Assembly (NCBI GenBank): GCA_035079385.1
Contig: JAVHKY010000077.1
Location: forward strand, 1,054,001-1,118,000
Direction of reading: 5' to 3'
Source: Aspidiotus rigidus
Lineage: Eukaryota; Arthropoda; Insecta; Hemiptera; Diaspididae
DNA: 64,000 bases
Positions within the stretch are counted from its first letter, which is position 1. Every line of letters begins with the position of its first letter. Below the pieces are notes generated by a model. The model made no database searches. It had not been told where the DNA came from and was given only the letters and a program-made list of their open reading frames with translations. Position numbers and translations under genes: made by a program. This document shows, piece after piece, positions 46,520 to 59,260 of the stretch.

Positions 46520-49500
46520 CGTGTAAGTACTGAGGAGACGATTTGATACGCTAAAAAAGAGCAAAAGATATTACCCGTCCACTTCTAATTCACACCGTAA
46601 TTTTGTCCCTCCTATACCAAGGCTAGAACACTACATTCAATCCTCGTATGATTATAATTATCCGTATCCTCTAGTAGAAAGGCTAGGGCAGCAGGCTGAA
46701 TGCCTCCGTGTCCATAGGTTAGCCTCTTTGCGATTATATAATACACTAGGCTAGAATAGGGTGGCTAGAGCGAGCACAGCTTATGTCGACCAAAAACGTG
46801 GAAATAATTCAATATTTTCCCTCGAGTGGAGAAATTTTTTCATTTTCTCAATTGTATTGCAAATGAAACTTCCCCTGATATTTCTACTATTATGAATCCG
46901 AAAACGTGTACCGGTGTTCTTTTGACACTCATAATTTCCTGAAATATTTCTTGTACTGTTCGAGGCTTGTGAGGATGACTTACGAAAAGAATGAAATGTA
47001 TACTTGTAAATTCGCACATAAAATAGAAATATAATACTTCGAAAAATAATAAAACTTTACTCCATACAAATTGCTCTCTTCACGTATAATACACGTATAG
47101 GTCTACAGTCTAGCTTATACATGTAATAAAGAGAATCTTCAATGATGCCATAATATTATTTTTAACAGCAGCCAAAGTGCTCTTCTTATTAACCATACCC
47201 AGTAACATACATATAGAATTTAATAATAAGATAACGAAACACTAACACATACTATATTAATAAGTGAGACTCAAATACGGTATATTACTATTTTGGCCCT
47301 AGTCCACGTATTGGACTCTCTACAGCTTCTTTGCAATTACGTACAAAATACGCCGGTCTCTTTGTCACTCTCTAGTTTCATTCATTCGAGTCTCGCTTCC
47401 CGAGAGGTATTCTAGTCTCCCTTCCGAATGCAACAGACTCGTAGACATACAAAATAATTTTGAAACGAAAATTTTCGGGCGTGTGTCAGACATAGCTTTC
47501 GTTCAGCTTATGACGTACGTGTTCGCTCGTAGACGACGAAAAGCGACGAGTTATGAGAGAGGTATTGTTAAAAGGAAACATTTTGGGGTTTCTGATCTGT
47601 AGATTACGTAATTGCATTCAATTTCTAGGAGAAATTTCGTTTGCATCTGTAGCCATTTTTAAACAAAAATTACTCAACTTGCCAATTCGTGTTCTCGAAC
47701 ATACGTTCATGTTCGTGTGGTGTGAATATCCGTCCGCGGTTGGTACAATTTCGAATTTTTACGCGAAATAAGGGAAACACCTAAGACAATAGGAATATTA
47801 AATTACAATGGAGCCTAGGAAACCTCCGATTGGAGAATGTGGCTCTTTTTCTTCTCTTCTTCGATGCTTCTTCAACTTCTAATAAATATTTTGAGAGATC
47901 TAGATAAGTATATAATGTGTGAGTGTAAGTCGGGTAACGGAGGATCTTTTTAAAAGGGATGTTGTCGCAAAAAGTTTTGAAGACAGAACGCCGCAGTTTT
48001 ACCATAACCCTGGCTGCATCGTTAAAAACCTCAGTTTTGGTAAAAATTACTTTCTGCTGATACGAAAAAATAAAAATGATACTTCATTGGGTCAGGGAGT
48101 CGTTCTTGTGAGAGAAGGTGAAAGAGAATAAAGTGAAATTGGTGGGAAAAGAAGAAGACAAGTAATGAAACTAGCTTCACTCTCCTCCCTCTCTTCATCA
48201 ATAGATTTTAGCCTGTTAAAATTTGTACAGCCTACGAGTGAAAGATAGGGGTAGCACGTGTCAGAACCTTCTCCTCTAGTAGCTTTTTGCCTATTACAAG
48301 TTGTATAGCCTGGTAGTATACGAAAGTATCATTTTATATATGTACTAAATGAGCTTCAACTACCCTCCTCCAGTATTTCCTACAAGTTTTTATAGCGTAC
48401 GTGCAGAGAATGAGGATAACGCGTAGCACCGAACCTCTCCCTTCTAATATACGTTTGTACATATATTCAGAAAAAATTCAAACATTTGGGAAAAATTATG
48501 AGCTCGAAGTTTAAAAAATATTATAATTTTGAAAAATTTTACTCTCACTATTCCCCTAATCGCTTGCAACTCTGATTATTAGTTGGGAGTTCAAACAGAC
48601 TTTCCCCGAAGTAGAGAGGATCATGTCTCGTGTCTTTTTATCGTTTACCTTCAATTCATGTTGGTCCATGCTTTTACCTCACTTTAGCCACAGCATATAG
48701 CCCAAACCTTGGTAGCTTCGCCTCGATAGTCGAAATTTTTCAAGTCCCTCAAGTTGATCAACGTTTAGTATACTATGAGAGGGGTTGTACTCGCAGATTT
48801 CTGAATCACCAACGGAAAGATGAGAGTGAATGAGGGGGGGGGGCACTCTCAGAATTTAAAATTGGGGGTAGAGGCTCAGTAAAGACATGAAACATCTAAA
48901 AAAATTGAAAAACAATTTTTGAAATTCGATTTAGTACCTATTTCTGACATTCATACAAGAAACTCTTTTTCCTAGTTTATTATTTTTAATGGTACTGAAA
49001 AACCTTCGAAATTCATTAAGCGAAACAAAAGAGCGCAAAAAATGAAAAACTTCTGCTTCTTGCTTTTTTGACATTTGTTCCGCTTTTCAGTATTTTCGCT
49101 CTCACTTTTCAATAACTTCCCATCTTAAGAAACTACCGATTGTTTCTAACTAGTCGGCGCTGTTGTATTTTATTCTCATACAATTCTAATTTTCTTCTGA
49201 CCGAATTCTCTGGAAGAATTGATCTGATGATTTACCGTCATCGACATTAATAATAAATTTAAAAAAAATGACGACTGACGACAATTCCATATTTTCTAAA
49301 CAAACGAGGAGACTCGGTATCTCTCGGAAACATCAGTACCTAAAATAGTCCTTGTAATTTAAACGTGCAGGTAATTTTCAGAAACAAGTTAAAAATGACA
49401 TCAAAATTTCATGGATTTCCGATAAAGGTTAATTTAAAGGTCAAATTTGAAACGTAATAAGGTATAATTTGTGTCGGCTACGCTGCCCAAAATTTCCTCG

Positions 49501-50900
49501 ACGATGCGATGTAGCCTTCCGTTCACCGATAGGGTAGAGAAAATTGAAAGAATAAAAAGGACTAAAATATCGTAAGGGATAGCATGGTAGTGACCTTGAA
49601 CCGAGGAAATTGTTTCGTAAATAATTTGTCCTCGATTTGATCACTTAATAATCGACAAAAATTTGTGGGTTAGATAATAGCTTCGGACCATGTGCTCACG
49701 ACATCAATTCTTAATGTACAAGTCCTTTCATTCAGACCTTATAGGCAGCCACAAAAGCGAAACGACAGAGAGAGAGAAAGATAGAATGATCAAGAAGCAA
49801 GGTTATGAATCTATTACCAACGCCCCTAATTATCATAATGTGTATTATGAAAGTTCGTCAAGCAGTATTACAACACTGAAGCCTATTAGAAATGACCCTC
49901 TAGAAAATAAAGCAACAAGAAATGAAAGGAAAACGTTTTTTCCCTGTGTTTGAAAATACTCGAGTATTTTTTCTGATAATATGTATAAGCACCATAATAC
50001 GGATATTTTACGTTTGTATTAAGACTAGTCGCCTTGAAAGTATCTCAAGAGTACAAAAAATTTGGAGTTTGTAAGAACTCTGCATAAAATACCACGGAAG
50101 TATTTAGTATTCGATAAGAACGCTAGATTAGTGCTTATGGTACAAGATGCTTGTCTCTTACGACTACGAAAAAACTGGATAGGTACGTAAATTAGAATAA
50201 TTCCGGGGAAATACACATTTATTAATTTATCATAGCTTCTAGAACTAGTGGCGCTACCAAAAATTTACAACAGCAGAGACTCAGTGTAGGTCGATAATTT
50301 GTCAATTGAGCCAAACACTGGAGGGTCATAATTAAAGGGCCATTTGCCGGGTACTCAGATGTCTGTTCGGCGTGCCTCTCGGTTCCACGACTATCTGCGG
50401 GACTATTTTCCTTTATCCTTTTCAGGAAACTTCTCTATGATCAGACCAATCGACCTACGTCATATTGCAGGAGACGAGTCTTTCACCATCATCTTTACTC
50501 ATGAGTCTAATTGCCAAAATATTCTTTTTCCTGACGTCCAATGATTTTTGACCGAGGGCTGTGCCATGTCATACTCTGACTTGAAAAAACAAAAACAAAC
50601 ATTCTGACAATATTTTAATCGAAAAGCAAGAATGATTGGGTTGAAGGGCGACTGAATGAGAGACGACTACGAAAATCTGCGGCAGCGATTTGCGCTCGCA
50701 GTCCTTGTCTCGTATATACAGGAGCATTGTGAAGCTGGACCAGTTGATTTTCAGTTCAATTATCTTTTTTAGTGTTCGGTCGATCTAGTCAGTATTTGAA
50801 GACTCAGAAGAACCTCGCCCCTAAGTGGTGAAAGTAAAATCAACTCAAATATTTTTGCAACTGCCATTTATCGATTTATGTGTTTAAAGAGGCTCTTCCT
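46520..50900. other. Long gene-poor stretch
   Basis: No supported gene. 48720-48900 has pieces of the dispersed repeat (TCGAAATTTTTCAAGTCCC) and the AAAGACATGAAACAT word. An open stretch at 49690-49953 ends in a Ser-rich tail but has no partner exon. Confidence 0.35.
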
Positions 50901-50914
50901 ATAAATCGGCACAC

Positions 50915-51615
50915 GTGTCAAAATCACTCTCTCTCCTCTCTCCAAGCCATGCAAAACTCTTACTCTTCCAATCCTATCGTACGCGCATTCTCATAGTCCT
51001 GCACACCTCAATATTTTCCCTGCCTGTCTTCAATTGCTTTCCTCTCGATCCCTGGTCACATCGGTTCACTGAAACATGACGCAGTGGACATGGCTGCTAA
51101 GCAAGTCATGCTTGTTCCCTCAATCACTGATCGCTCCCCTTCAACGGCCTATGACTTAAGATCATTCTATCGTTCACAAATCACCTCATCATGGCACAAC
51201 CTGTGATCTTCTCAACCCTGCAACAAACTTCGTTCATATTGAAAAATACTCGACCCCCTGTTCCTCTTCAATCCGTTCCTCACGCCGCGGAGAAATAGTT
51301 GTAACTCGACTAAGAATTGAACATACTCGCCGAACTCACTCCCTCCTTATCCTTGGACACTCTGTCCATCCCTTATACCGACACTGCCAAACTGAGAATT
51401 TATCTGTCTCTCACTTCTTCACCTGCCCTTCTCTCATAAACTTCAACTATCCTGGGAATTTTCCTGCACCCAGCTCAACTTAGGTCTAACTGTAAGTAAA
51501 TCTGCTAGAACAATACTTTGCCTAGCTAGTGATGAATCAATAGGATGGCTCAGCAATCGTTCTCAAAAGTTTGAACGACATAAATTTTTCTTCCCTGGTA
51601 CTAGATAGGGCATGT
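50915..51615 (+). pseudogene. LINE RNase H domain and C-terminus (R1/I/Jockey-like), decayed
   Basis: Readable blocks in order, across frameshifts: SLSSLQAMQNSYSSNPIV (the 'D-S-x-x-A-L-x-A-L-x' helix of RNase H), AFLSIPGHIGS (usual W-I-P-G-H-x-G), HDAVDMAAKQ (usual N-E-x-A-D-x-A-A-K, with catalytic Asp kept), SSWHNL (W-x-x-x-W), then EIVVTRLRIEHTRRTHSLLI and YRHCQTENLSVSHFFTCPSL, the zinc-finger-like tail. The RT domain is absent, so this is a 5'-truncated copy. Confidence 0.8.
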
Positions 51616-51619
51616 TAAA

Positions 51620-54140
51620 CTTGCACAACGTTATAACTAAGCTTGTAATGATAGCCGGCATAATGTCTCAGAGAAAAAAAATCAACAACTAGTCATCGTC
51701 TATTGAACACTCTGACCATTGTGAAGAGTCAGAATTACCGAGTTAAATTATTAGGAAAGACTCGACTGAAGCAGTGCTCGCCGATTGGAGGTGCAAAAGG
51801 TAACACATTTAAAAGATAGAAGAAGTCGAATGTCAGGTTAGCTGGATGTTCATCTGGGAAGAAATTTTTACCGAAGTAAGAATGTTCAAAAAAAATCAGA
51901 ACTGCTCTGTAGGGATCCGTAACGTTTTGATGGTTGAGCAGACTTTAACTAGACAGTGTTGAAGGAAATAGGAGGTGAGTGATAGGAATCTCAAGATTTC
52001 AGTTAGGGATCTCTCAGCCTTTTGGATCTTTCCAGAGGCTGTTTGACACAGAGTATATCATTTTGTAATACGCGTTTAAAGTCCAGGAAAAAAATTGCCA
52101 ACTTATCCTTTTTTTTGTTCATTCTATTTTCCTGTTAGACCTAATTTTTTCTTTATTTATTTTGTATTAGAGTTATTTCATATTTTTATCTTTCATTGCC
52201 CTATTTCAATTATTACTGTTATTTTATTTCAGTGTTCTTCATTTTATTTTATTATTGTCTGCGGTCTCCGGATGAAACATGCAACAAAAATATTTTAAAA
52301 GTATTTTGTAGATTTTCTTTGTTATGGGTTTCGAAAACAATTATTACAACCCCCGCTCCTTCGCTGAGCTAATGAATATGGAGCATGGAGTGGGAGATAA
52401 ATTTATTAAAAAAAAATTATTCGTGAAATATGAAACATAATGAAGAAATTATCATCCCTCAGCCACTAAACCACCGTATTAATTGTTCCTAACGAGGTCC
52501 GTTGAGGTACAGTCTGCAAACTGTTCGGAGATTGTGATAGTTCATAATGAGGTTCGTGTGAAAAGAGAGATTGCGTCCCACGTGAAAAATATACGTTTGA
52601 GACGTCGCTATATTTGCAGAGTGTTAGCCAATTTCTATGACATTCGAATAGTGAGCACGTTTTGAAGTTCTTCGACCTTGTTCACAAAGTTTTCCATCAT
52701 TTCAAGTGAAAAAACAAAGAACTGTAAGCTTATACAGCTCATACGCGCATGAAGACGTGCTAGATCATGTTCTACGGCAGAATTTGAATTGACTTGAAGA
52801 ATCTTTATCGTCCTTCAATCAAATATTCATATAAGCACATGAGGGCTACCACCATCAGTTGAAAATCAAAGTGTTAGCTTTTTTACACCCAGGGAAAACT
52901 CCATGTTTTAGTTCAATAAAAAGAGATAGCATAGTGTCTAACAGTCTTTCAGACCAGAAAAGTTCAAAAACCCCAGGGAACCAATTCGATCCAAAACCGA
53001 ACCACAGTACAGGGTGCATTTCGCAGGGTTGGTGGTCTAGTACAAGGAACATTTTGGCAGCCGATTGACTGTACTCACTTGAGCCGAGGCGATGCTACCG
53101 CGCGATTAACTTCACAACTTTATAAATGCTCGTCGCCGAAATTTCTCTACCACAAAAGAAAGCACAAAAATTTCACGATTAAATAGCGATCTCGAGACGT
53201 GCACTAGAAAAAATAACGCCGAAACATTTTTTAAATTATTTATTTTGGGAAACGCTCAAGATTCTCGTATTTCAAATACCGTGGACATAGAAGAGACAAT
53301 CTTCGACCACTTTTCACCGTTATTATACCCAAATGACGCAACAAAACTCCAACTATACACCAATTCGCACAATCGCGAGTCGACGACACATTATTGTCCG
53401 GACGAATCGAGTTAGTTTGGCGCGGCTTTTGACGTTTCAAAATTTCAAATTAAAAGCGAGTAAAAGATTTTTTTTTCTTCCTTCACCATTACAAAAGGCC
53501 ACAAAGAAAAGACTGATGACGATAGTACCGACAAAACGAGTGGCAATGACAGTAGTCGCTCGTACGGAGCAAAGGACGTACGGTACGCGACAGCACTGGC
53601 ACAGGGACCGAACGTCTCCCCTAACCAACAGCACAGCGAAAGGACAGAATTGGCTGCGACACGAACCGACTTCAGTTGACCGCAGACATTTTGATAATTA
53701 TATTTGTTCTGACTAATTCGTAGCTACCCGCTCGCCGTTTTCTTCGTCATACCGATGTAAAAAAAACATTGTTGCCAACTGCGACTGAACGCGAATAATG
53801 TGTTCTACACTGAAAAAAAAAAAAAAAAAAAAAGGAAAGAAAGAAAATGTGTGGAAAGTACGATCATAAACCATAAAATAAAATCGATTACCTGCTGAAG
53901 GTTGCTATCAAATTAGGAAAACTGATATTGAAAGCGAACTCTTATTTTTCGTCTAGTTTTTTTTTTCTCATCAAAAAAAAAAGTGATAATCATTGCCCTC
54001 GATCTATTCTCAGAATATTTCACCGCATTTCAGTTTCGCGAAATTTGTCATTAATATCTTACCCATCAGAATTCACAACGTGGACAACATGATACCTATT
54101 TTCGTTCAGGAACTTGTATCAATAGCCGACTTTTCAATAT
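51620..54140. other. Gene-poor stretch
   Basis: No supported gene. 53330-53760 is richer in G and C and in CG steps than its surroundings and could be a promoter or 5' UTR region, but no coding exon with a start was found next to it. Confidence 0.3.
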
Positions 54141-54149
54141 CATTTCTGA

Positions 54150-54952
54150 CATTAGAGTACAGAAAATGTATAAAAATATTCAAATTCACGGATACAAGAT
54201 GTACAGTCTATCGAAGATGGGATGAGGTTCGAGCTCTTAGTTTTTAGTTTGTATGAAAAGCGAAGTTAAGAATAATTCTTTTTGATGATCGTCTTCCCTG
54301 CGGATGTCGAAATCTAAAAAAATTAATACCTCAAGGATATCTACAAAATTAAACTTTCGGAGACGTGGAGTGCGAGGAACCTGAAGAATAAAAAATTTAC
54401 AGACACGTGAGAATTGAAATCTTTTTGTCACCTCGCGTTAATAAAAAGTCAATCTTTTCGAAGCCAGCCGACGATAAAATTCTTACGTGTCTGTAAATTC
54501 CTGATTTATCCATTATTTATGGCTTGTGATTTCGAGGTCCCTCATCCTTCATATACAAACAACCTGTTTCATATTTGTAAGAATTTGGAAAGTGGCCTCA
54601 AGATAGAATACCTATCCGAGTTTTTCCTTTCGGAACCCAAATGGCTTCACGATTTTAAAAATCTTTCCGATTATTAAAAAACTTTCGCCCTCTCATCGTG
54701 ACAAAGAGATTTCAATTCTCACGTGTCTGTAAATTTTTTATTCTTCAGGTTCCTCATACTCCACGTCTCCGAGAGTTTAATTTTGTAGATATCCTTTCGA
54801 CATCCGCAGGGAAGACGATCATCAAAATGAATTATTCTTAACTTTGCTTTTCATGAAAACTAAAAAGTAAGAGTTCGAACCTCGTCCCCTCTTCGATAGT
54901 AAATCTTGTATCTGTGAATTTGAATATTTTTATACATTTTCTCTACTCTAAT
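54150..54952. mobile_element. Inverted-repeat element with arms of about 270 bp
   Basis: The left arm (54150 to about 54430) and right arm (about 54695 to 54952) are inverse copies with scattered changes. Landmarks: ATTAGAGTACAGAAAATGTA and its inverse at the outer ends, AAATATTCAAATTCACGGAT, GGAACCTGAAGAATAAAAAA and ACAGACACGTGAGAATTGAA near the inner ends. The 260-bp centre holds a third partial copy of the ACGTGTCTGTAAATTC segment at about 54484. No transposase is present. Confidence 0.8.
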
Positions 54953-55239
54953 TTTGTGATTCATGTGAGATCGAAATTCTTAGGATTTTATATCCTTATA
55001 AGGTGGGGATTACTCTTGGAAAAATCGTCCTGGAATTCGGTCACGCGTTTTTTGTCACGCTGGATGACGTCATCAGTGACCTTGACCTTCTTTAGAAACT
55101 TGAACAAATTTTTCTAAGTCCTCCTTCTATCACAAATCATAATATATAATTAGAGAAGGAAGCAAGGACGAGGCTTTTCCCGCGCAGAATTTTATTTTAT
55201 TTGAATAGTTTTTCAACGTTTCGGCCAATCTCGGAATAG

Positions 55240-55987
55240 GAATTTTTTCCAAGTCCCCCTCTCCATCATGTATAGCTCGAAGTTGGAATATTAACAGGGA
55301 ACTTATTTTGTTGGGAGGGGGGGGGGGGTGTTATTTCAGAAATTTGTCGTGCGCCATCCGGTAAAAAATGTTGACTCCTCTTGTACGTATATAGCTTGGA
55401 GGATGAAATTTTATCAGGGAACCTGTTCTATGGTTTTTTTTTTGAGAAATTTGCCGTGTGCCGTCCGGCGAAAAATTGAGAAAAATTTTGGTTCCTATTA
55501 TATTTAGTTCTGAGGTCGGAATTTTAACAGGGAACCTGTTTTATGGGGGGCTTTTTCAGAAATTTGCCGTGTGCCGTGCGTCGTCCAGCAAAAAACTTGG
55601 AAAAATTTTGACTCTCGAGCCATGTATGACAGGAGAGGGACTCAGAAAAAAACGACGGCTTCCTTAACGAAGTTAAACGAGGAACGCAGGGAACCTATTT
55701 TATGAGTCAAATGTGATTTCGTACCGGTATTGAAAATTCAAGAAAGCCTAGACCTAGATAAAGCTAGTATAAAGAAGGCCTAGACCTACTATAAGCCTAG
55801 TATGATATAGTTTGAGAGTCTAAATTTTTCTCGAATCTCCAGCTATATATGATAGCTCGAGAATCGAAATTTTTTCAAGTCCCTCTCCTATCATATATAG
55901 CTCGAGAATCAATTTTTCTAAGTCCCTCTCCTATGATATATATGGCTCGAGAGTCGAAGTTTTTCTAAGTCCCCCTCCTATCATATA
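55240..55987. repeat. Composite dispersed repeat, block 5
   Basis: A long run of the standard modules: GGGAACCTGTTTTATGGGG, AAATTTGCCGTGTGCCGTCC, AACTTGGAAAAATTTTGACT, the GTTAAACGAGGAACGCAGGG hairpin region (55670), TAGACCTACTATAAGCCTAG and four TATATAGCTCGAGAATC units. It continues at 58534, so the foldback element at 55988-58533 has inserted into it. Confidence 0.85.
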
Positions 55988-58533
55988 CAGGGTGGACCAG
56001 AAAGATGTTACCAGTTAAATGGGAGTTTGCGCTAAATCTGTTGTAGCGCGAAAACGCAAAACTTTAGATGTATACTTCAAATCTACGAAATTTGTATGTC
56101 AACTTTATCTTTAATTTGCGTCATATCCAAAGTTTCTACGACTTTTCTGAGCCGAGTTATGGACCAAAATGTGCCAAGAATTTACCAAATCGCCAGGGTT
56201 CCCAAAATAGGGCTCGAAAATCAGTTAATTTACAGTAATGAGCTGAATTTCGAAATTTTTAATAATCAAATTACTGTTTCTTGAGTGAATTTGGACGGGG
56301 AAAACGAAAAAAATAGTAACAAAACTTTAAAAAGCACTAAAATGGGTTGATGGGCCCAAAAAGGGTCAAAATTTCCCAAATTTGAAAAATCGATCAAACT
56401 TTTGAATTGTAATTTGATTTTTATGTGGAATTTTGCGCTTAGTCCGAAAAAAATGCTTAAAAAGTTCTTCGAAGCACCGAAAAGGGGTTAATGGGCCTAA
56501 AAAGAGCCAAAATTCCCCCAAATCGGAAACTCCTTCAAACTTTCAAATTTTAATTTGATTTTCAAGTGGACTTTCGCGCTGAGTCCGAAAAAAATGTTAA
56601 AATTCTTTGAAGCACCGAAATGGGTGAAATGGCTCAAAAAAGGTCAACATTTCCCCAAATTGGAAAATCGTTCCAATTTTCAAATTTTAATTCGATTTTC
56701 CAGTGGAATTTCGCGCTGAGTCCGAAGAAAATGCTTCAAAAAAACTTCGGAGCACCAAAATGGGTCGATGGGATCAAAGAGAATCAAAACCTCCAAGATG
56801 AAAAATTTGCGTAATCTTCAAGAGTGGTTTTCATTTCTGAAGTAAAATTTCGGCCGAGTCTGAGAAAAATACTGAAATGGGTCTTGATGATCTCCAAAAT
56901 GAAAAATCAAAAATTTTTCTCATTCTGCTGTAAAATTGTTGGTTCAGGGGATGGAAGGAATTTCGACAAGTTCGTCTGCCGTTGAGTGCTCGCGGAGTGA
57001 GAGAACGACTAGCGTCGGGTGACAGATCCGAAAGAGGAAATTGCGGAAATACTCCTCACTTGGGAATTGGAGGGAGACGACAAATGCATCTTCTGTTGAA
57101 GGTTCGCAGTGAGAGATCGACTAGAGCTCTGCGTATGATCAAAGCGGGAAAAAGTGCGAAAACTCGTTGTTTCAGTCAAAGAACGCAAAGTTGGTCTTCT
57201 GTTGCGTTCTTGCGATGAGAGATCAACTGACGCCCCACCTATAAACGAAGCGGGCCAAAGTGCAAAAACTCCTTGATTCAGGCAATGGGAGGATACCGCA
57301 AATTTGGTCTTGCTCGTGATGAGCGATCAGCTACAGCTCAGTCTTTTATTGAGGCAGACGAACGCCCGAAATTTCTCGGGGTTTCACCCGGAGGAGGGAA
57401 CGATACCGGTAAGCTCGACTTTCGTCATGAGCTCGCGGTAAGAGAACGATCAAGACCCCGTGCATGACAGAGGCAGGCGAATGATCCCTGGTTTCAACAT
57501 AGACCCATTGCTAGAGGAATATGGCCGATTAATCACTGCGAGTTCACAATGTAAGACAAGCATCTCAGTACCATGCTCTCCATCGCCTAATGAAACAACG
57601 TGAATTTCACACTGTTACCAGCTTCGATCATACGCAGGGCCTCAGTCGATCACCGCGAGCAATCTTTGTTCCTGCGAAGCTCGATTTCTTTGAGAACCAA
57701 ATGAAATTTGAAAGACTAAGCGATTTTCCAAATTGGTAAAATTGTGATCGTTTTTGGGCACTTCCACACATTTTGGTGCTTCGCATTCAACATTTTTTTT
57801 TTTCAACTCAGCACACAATTCTACCCTAGAATCAAGAAAAACTTCGAAGGTTAGGCGGTTTTGTTTGTTTTGAAGAAATGTTGACCCTTTTTGGTCTCAT
57901 TAACCCATTTTGGTGCTTCGCAGAATTTCTCAACAATTTTATTCAGATTCAGCGCTAAATTTTATCTCAGAATCGAGAAAAACTTTGAAGGTTGGGCGAT
58001 TTTATCAGTTTGAGGAAATTTTGACCCTGTTTGGGCTCATAAACCTATTTTGGTGGTTCGCAGAATTCTTTAACAATTTTATTCAGATTTAGCGCTAAAT
58101 TTTATCTCAAAATCGAGAAAAACTTTGAAGGTTAGGCGATGTTATCATTTTGGGGATATTTTGACCCTTTTTAGACCCATTAACCCATTTTGGTGCTTCG
58201 AAGAATTTTATAACAATTTTATTCAGATTCAGCACTAAATTCTACTACAGATTAGGGAACACTTTGAAGATTACGCGATTCTTTCAATCATGGAAAATTG
58301 TTTTTCGATAATTCATAACTTTGGGAACCCCTGCTCTAAAATTTCTGCGCATTTTGGTCCATAACTCGGCTCAGAAAAGTCGTAGAAACTCCGGATGTGG
58401 CGCAAATTAAAGATAAAGTTGAGATACAAATTTCGTAGATTTGAAGTATACATCTAAAGTTTTGCGTTTTCGCGCTACAACAGATTTAGCGCAAACTCCC
58501 ATTTAACTGGTAACATCTTTCTGGTCCACCCTG
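55988..58533. mobile_element. 2.5-kb foldback element with 184-bp terminal inverted repeats and nested tandem arrays
   Basis: Termini CAGGGTGGACCAGAAAGATG and its exact inverse start a terminal inverted repeat of about 184 bp (55988-56171 and 58350-58533). TA stands on both sides. Inside each end lies a tandem array with a period of about 138 bp (left: GAGTCCGAAAAAAATG near 56440, 56581, 56717; right, inverted: GTGCTTCGCAGAATTT near 57777, 57912, 58054, 58192). The middle (56950-57500) is a second, unrelated array with about 108-bp period (GAGAGATCGACT-like words near 57000, 57111, 57218, 57320, 57432). No transposase frame is present. Confidence 0.9.
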
Positions 58534-59260
58534 TATATAGTTCGAGAGTCAAAATTCTTCCAAGTCCCACTCCTATCATATATGGCTCAAGAGTCGAAAT
58601 TTTAACAGGGAACCTGTTTTATGGGGGGCTTTTTGAGAAATTTGCCGTACGCCGTGCGCCGACCGCCGTCCAGCGAAAAACTTGGAAAAATTTCGACTCT
58701 CGAGCCATATATGATAGGAGGGGGACTCAGAAAAATTTCGACTCTTGAGCTATCATATATAGCTGGAGATTCGAGAAAAATTTAGACTCTCAAACTATAT
58801 TATACTAGGCTTACAGTAGGTCTAGGCCTTCTTTATACTAGCTTTATCTAAGTCTAGGCTTCCTTGAATTTTCAATATCAAATCCCATTTGACTCATAAA
58901 ACAGGTTCCCTGCGTTCCTCGTTTAACTTCGTTAAGGAAGCCGTCGTTTTTCTAAGTCCCTCTCCTATCACGAAATTTTTCCAAGGTTTTTGCCGGACGG
59001 CGGACGGCGCACGGCGCACGGCAAATTTCTGAAAAAGCCCCCCATAGAACAGGTTCCCTGTTAAAATTTCGACTCTCGAGCCATATATGATAGGAGGGGA
59101 CTTAGAAAAACGACTAATTTGAATTCTTAATACCAAAACCAATTGACCCTTGGAACGGGTTCCCTGCGTTCCTCGTTCAAATCTGTTGAGGAAGCCGGAT
59201 TTTTTGTCACGCTTGATGACGTCATCAGCAATCTTGACCCGCTTAGAAACTTGGAAGAAT
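58534..59260. repeat. Composite dispersed repeat, block 6
   Basis: Continues the interrupted repeat and then turns over: after 58620 the same modules as 55500-55860 appear in reverse order and orientation (GACTCTCGAGCCATATATGA, TAGGTCTAGGCCTTC at 58817, GTTCCTCGTTTAACTTCGTTAAG at 58914), so blocks 5 and 6 themselves form a large inverted arrangement around the foldback. Confidence 0.8.

Noticed and set aside
49690..49953. Open stretch with YESITNAPNYHNVYYESSSS, considered as a C-terminal exon
   Set aside because: Possible acceptors lie upstream, but there is no partner exon and no recognised family; not enough to call a gene.
53333..53716. 127-codon plus-strand frame in a less AT-rich region
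   Set aside because: No homologous motif; the composition suits a promoter or 5' UTR better than coding sequence.
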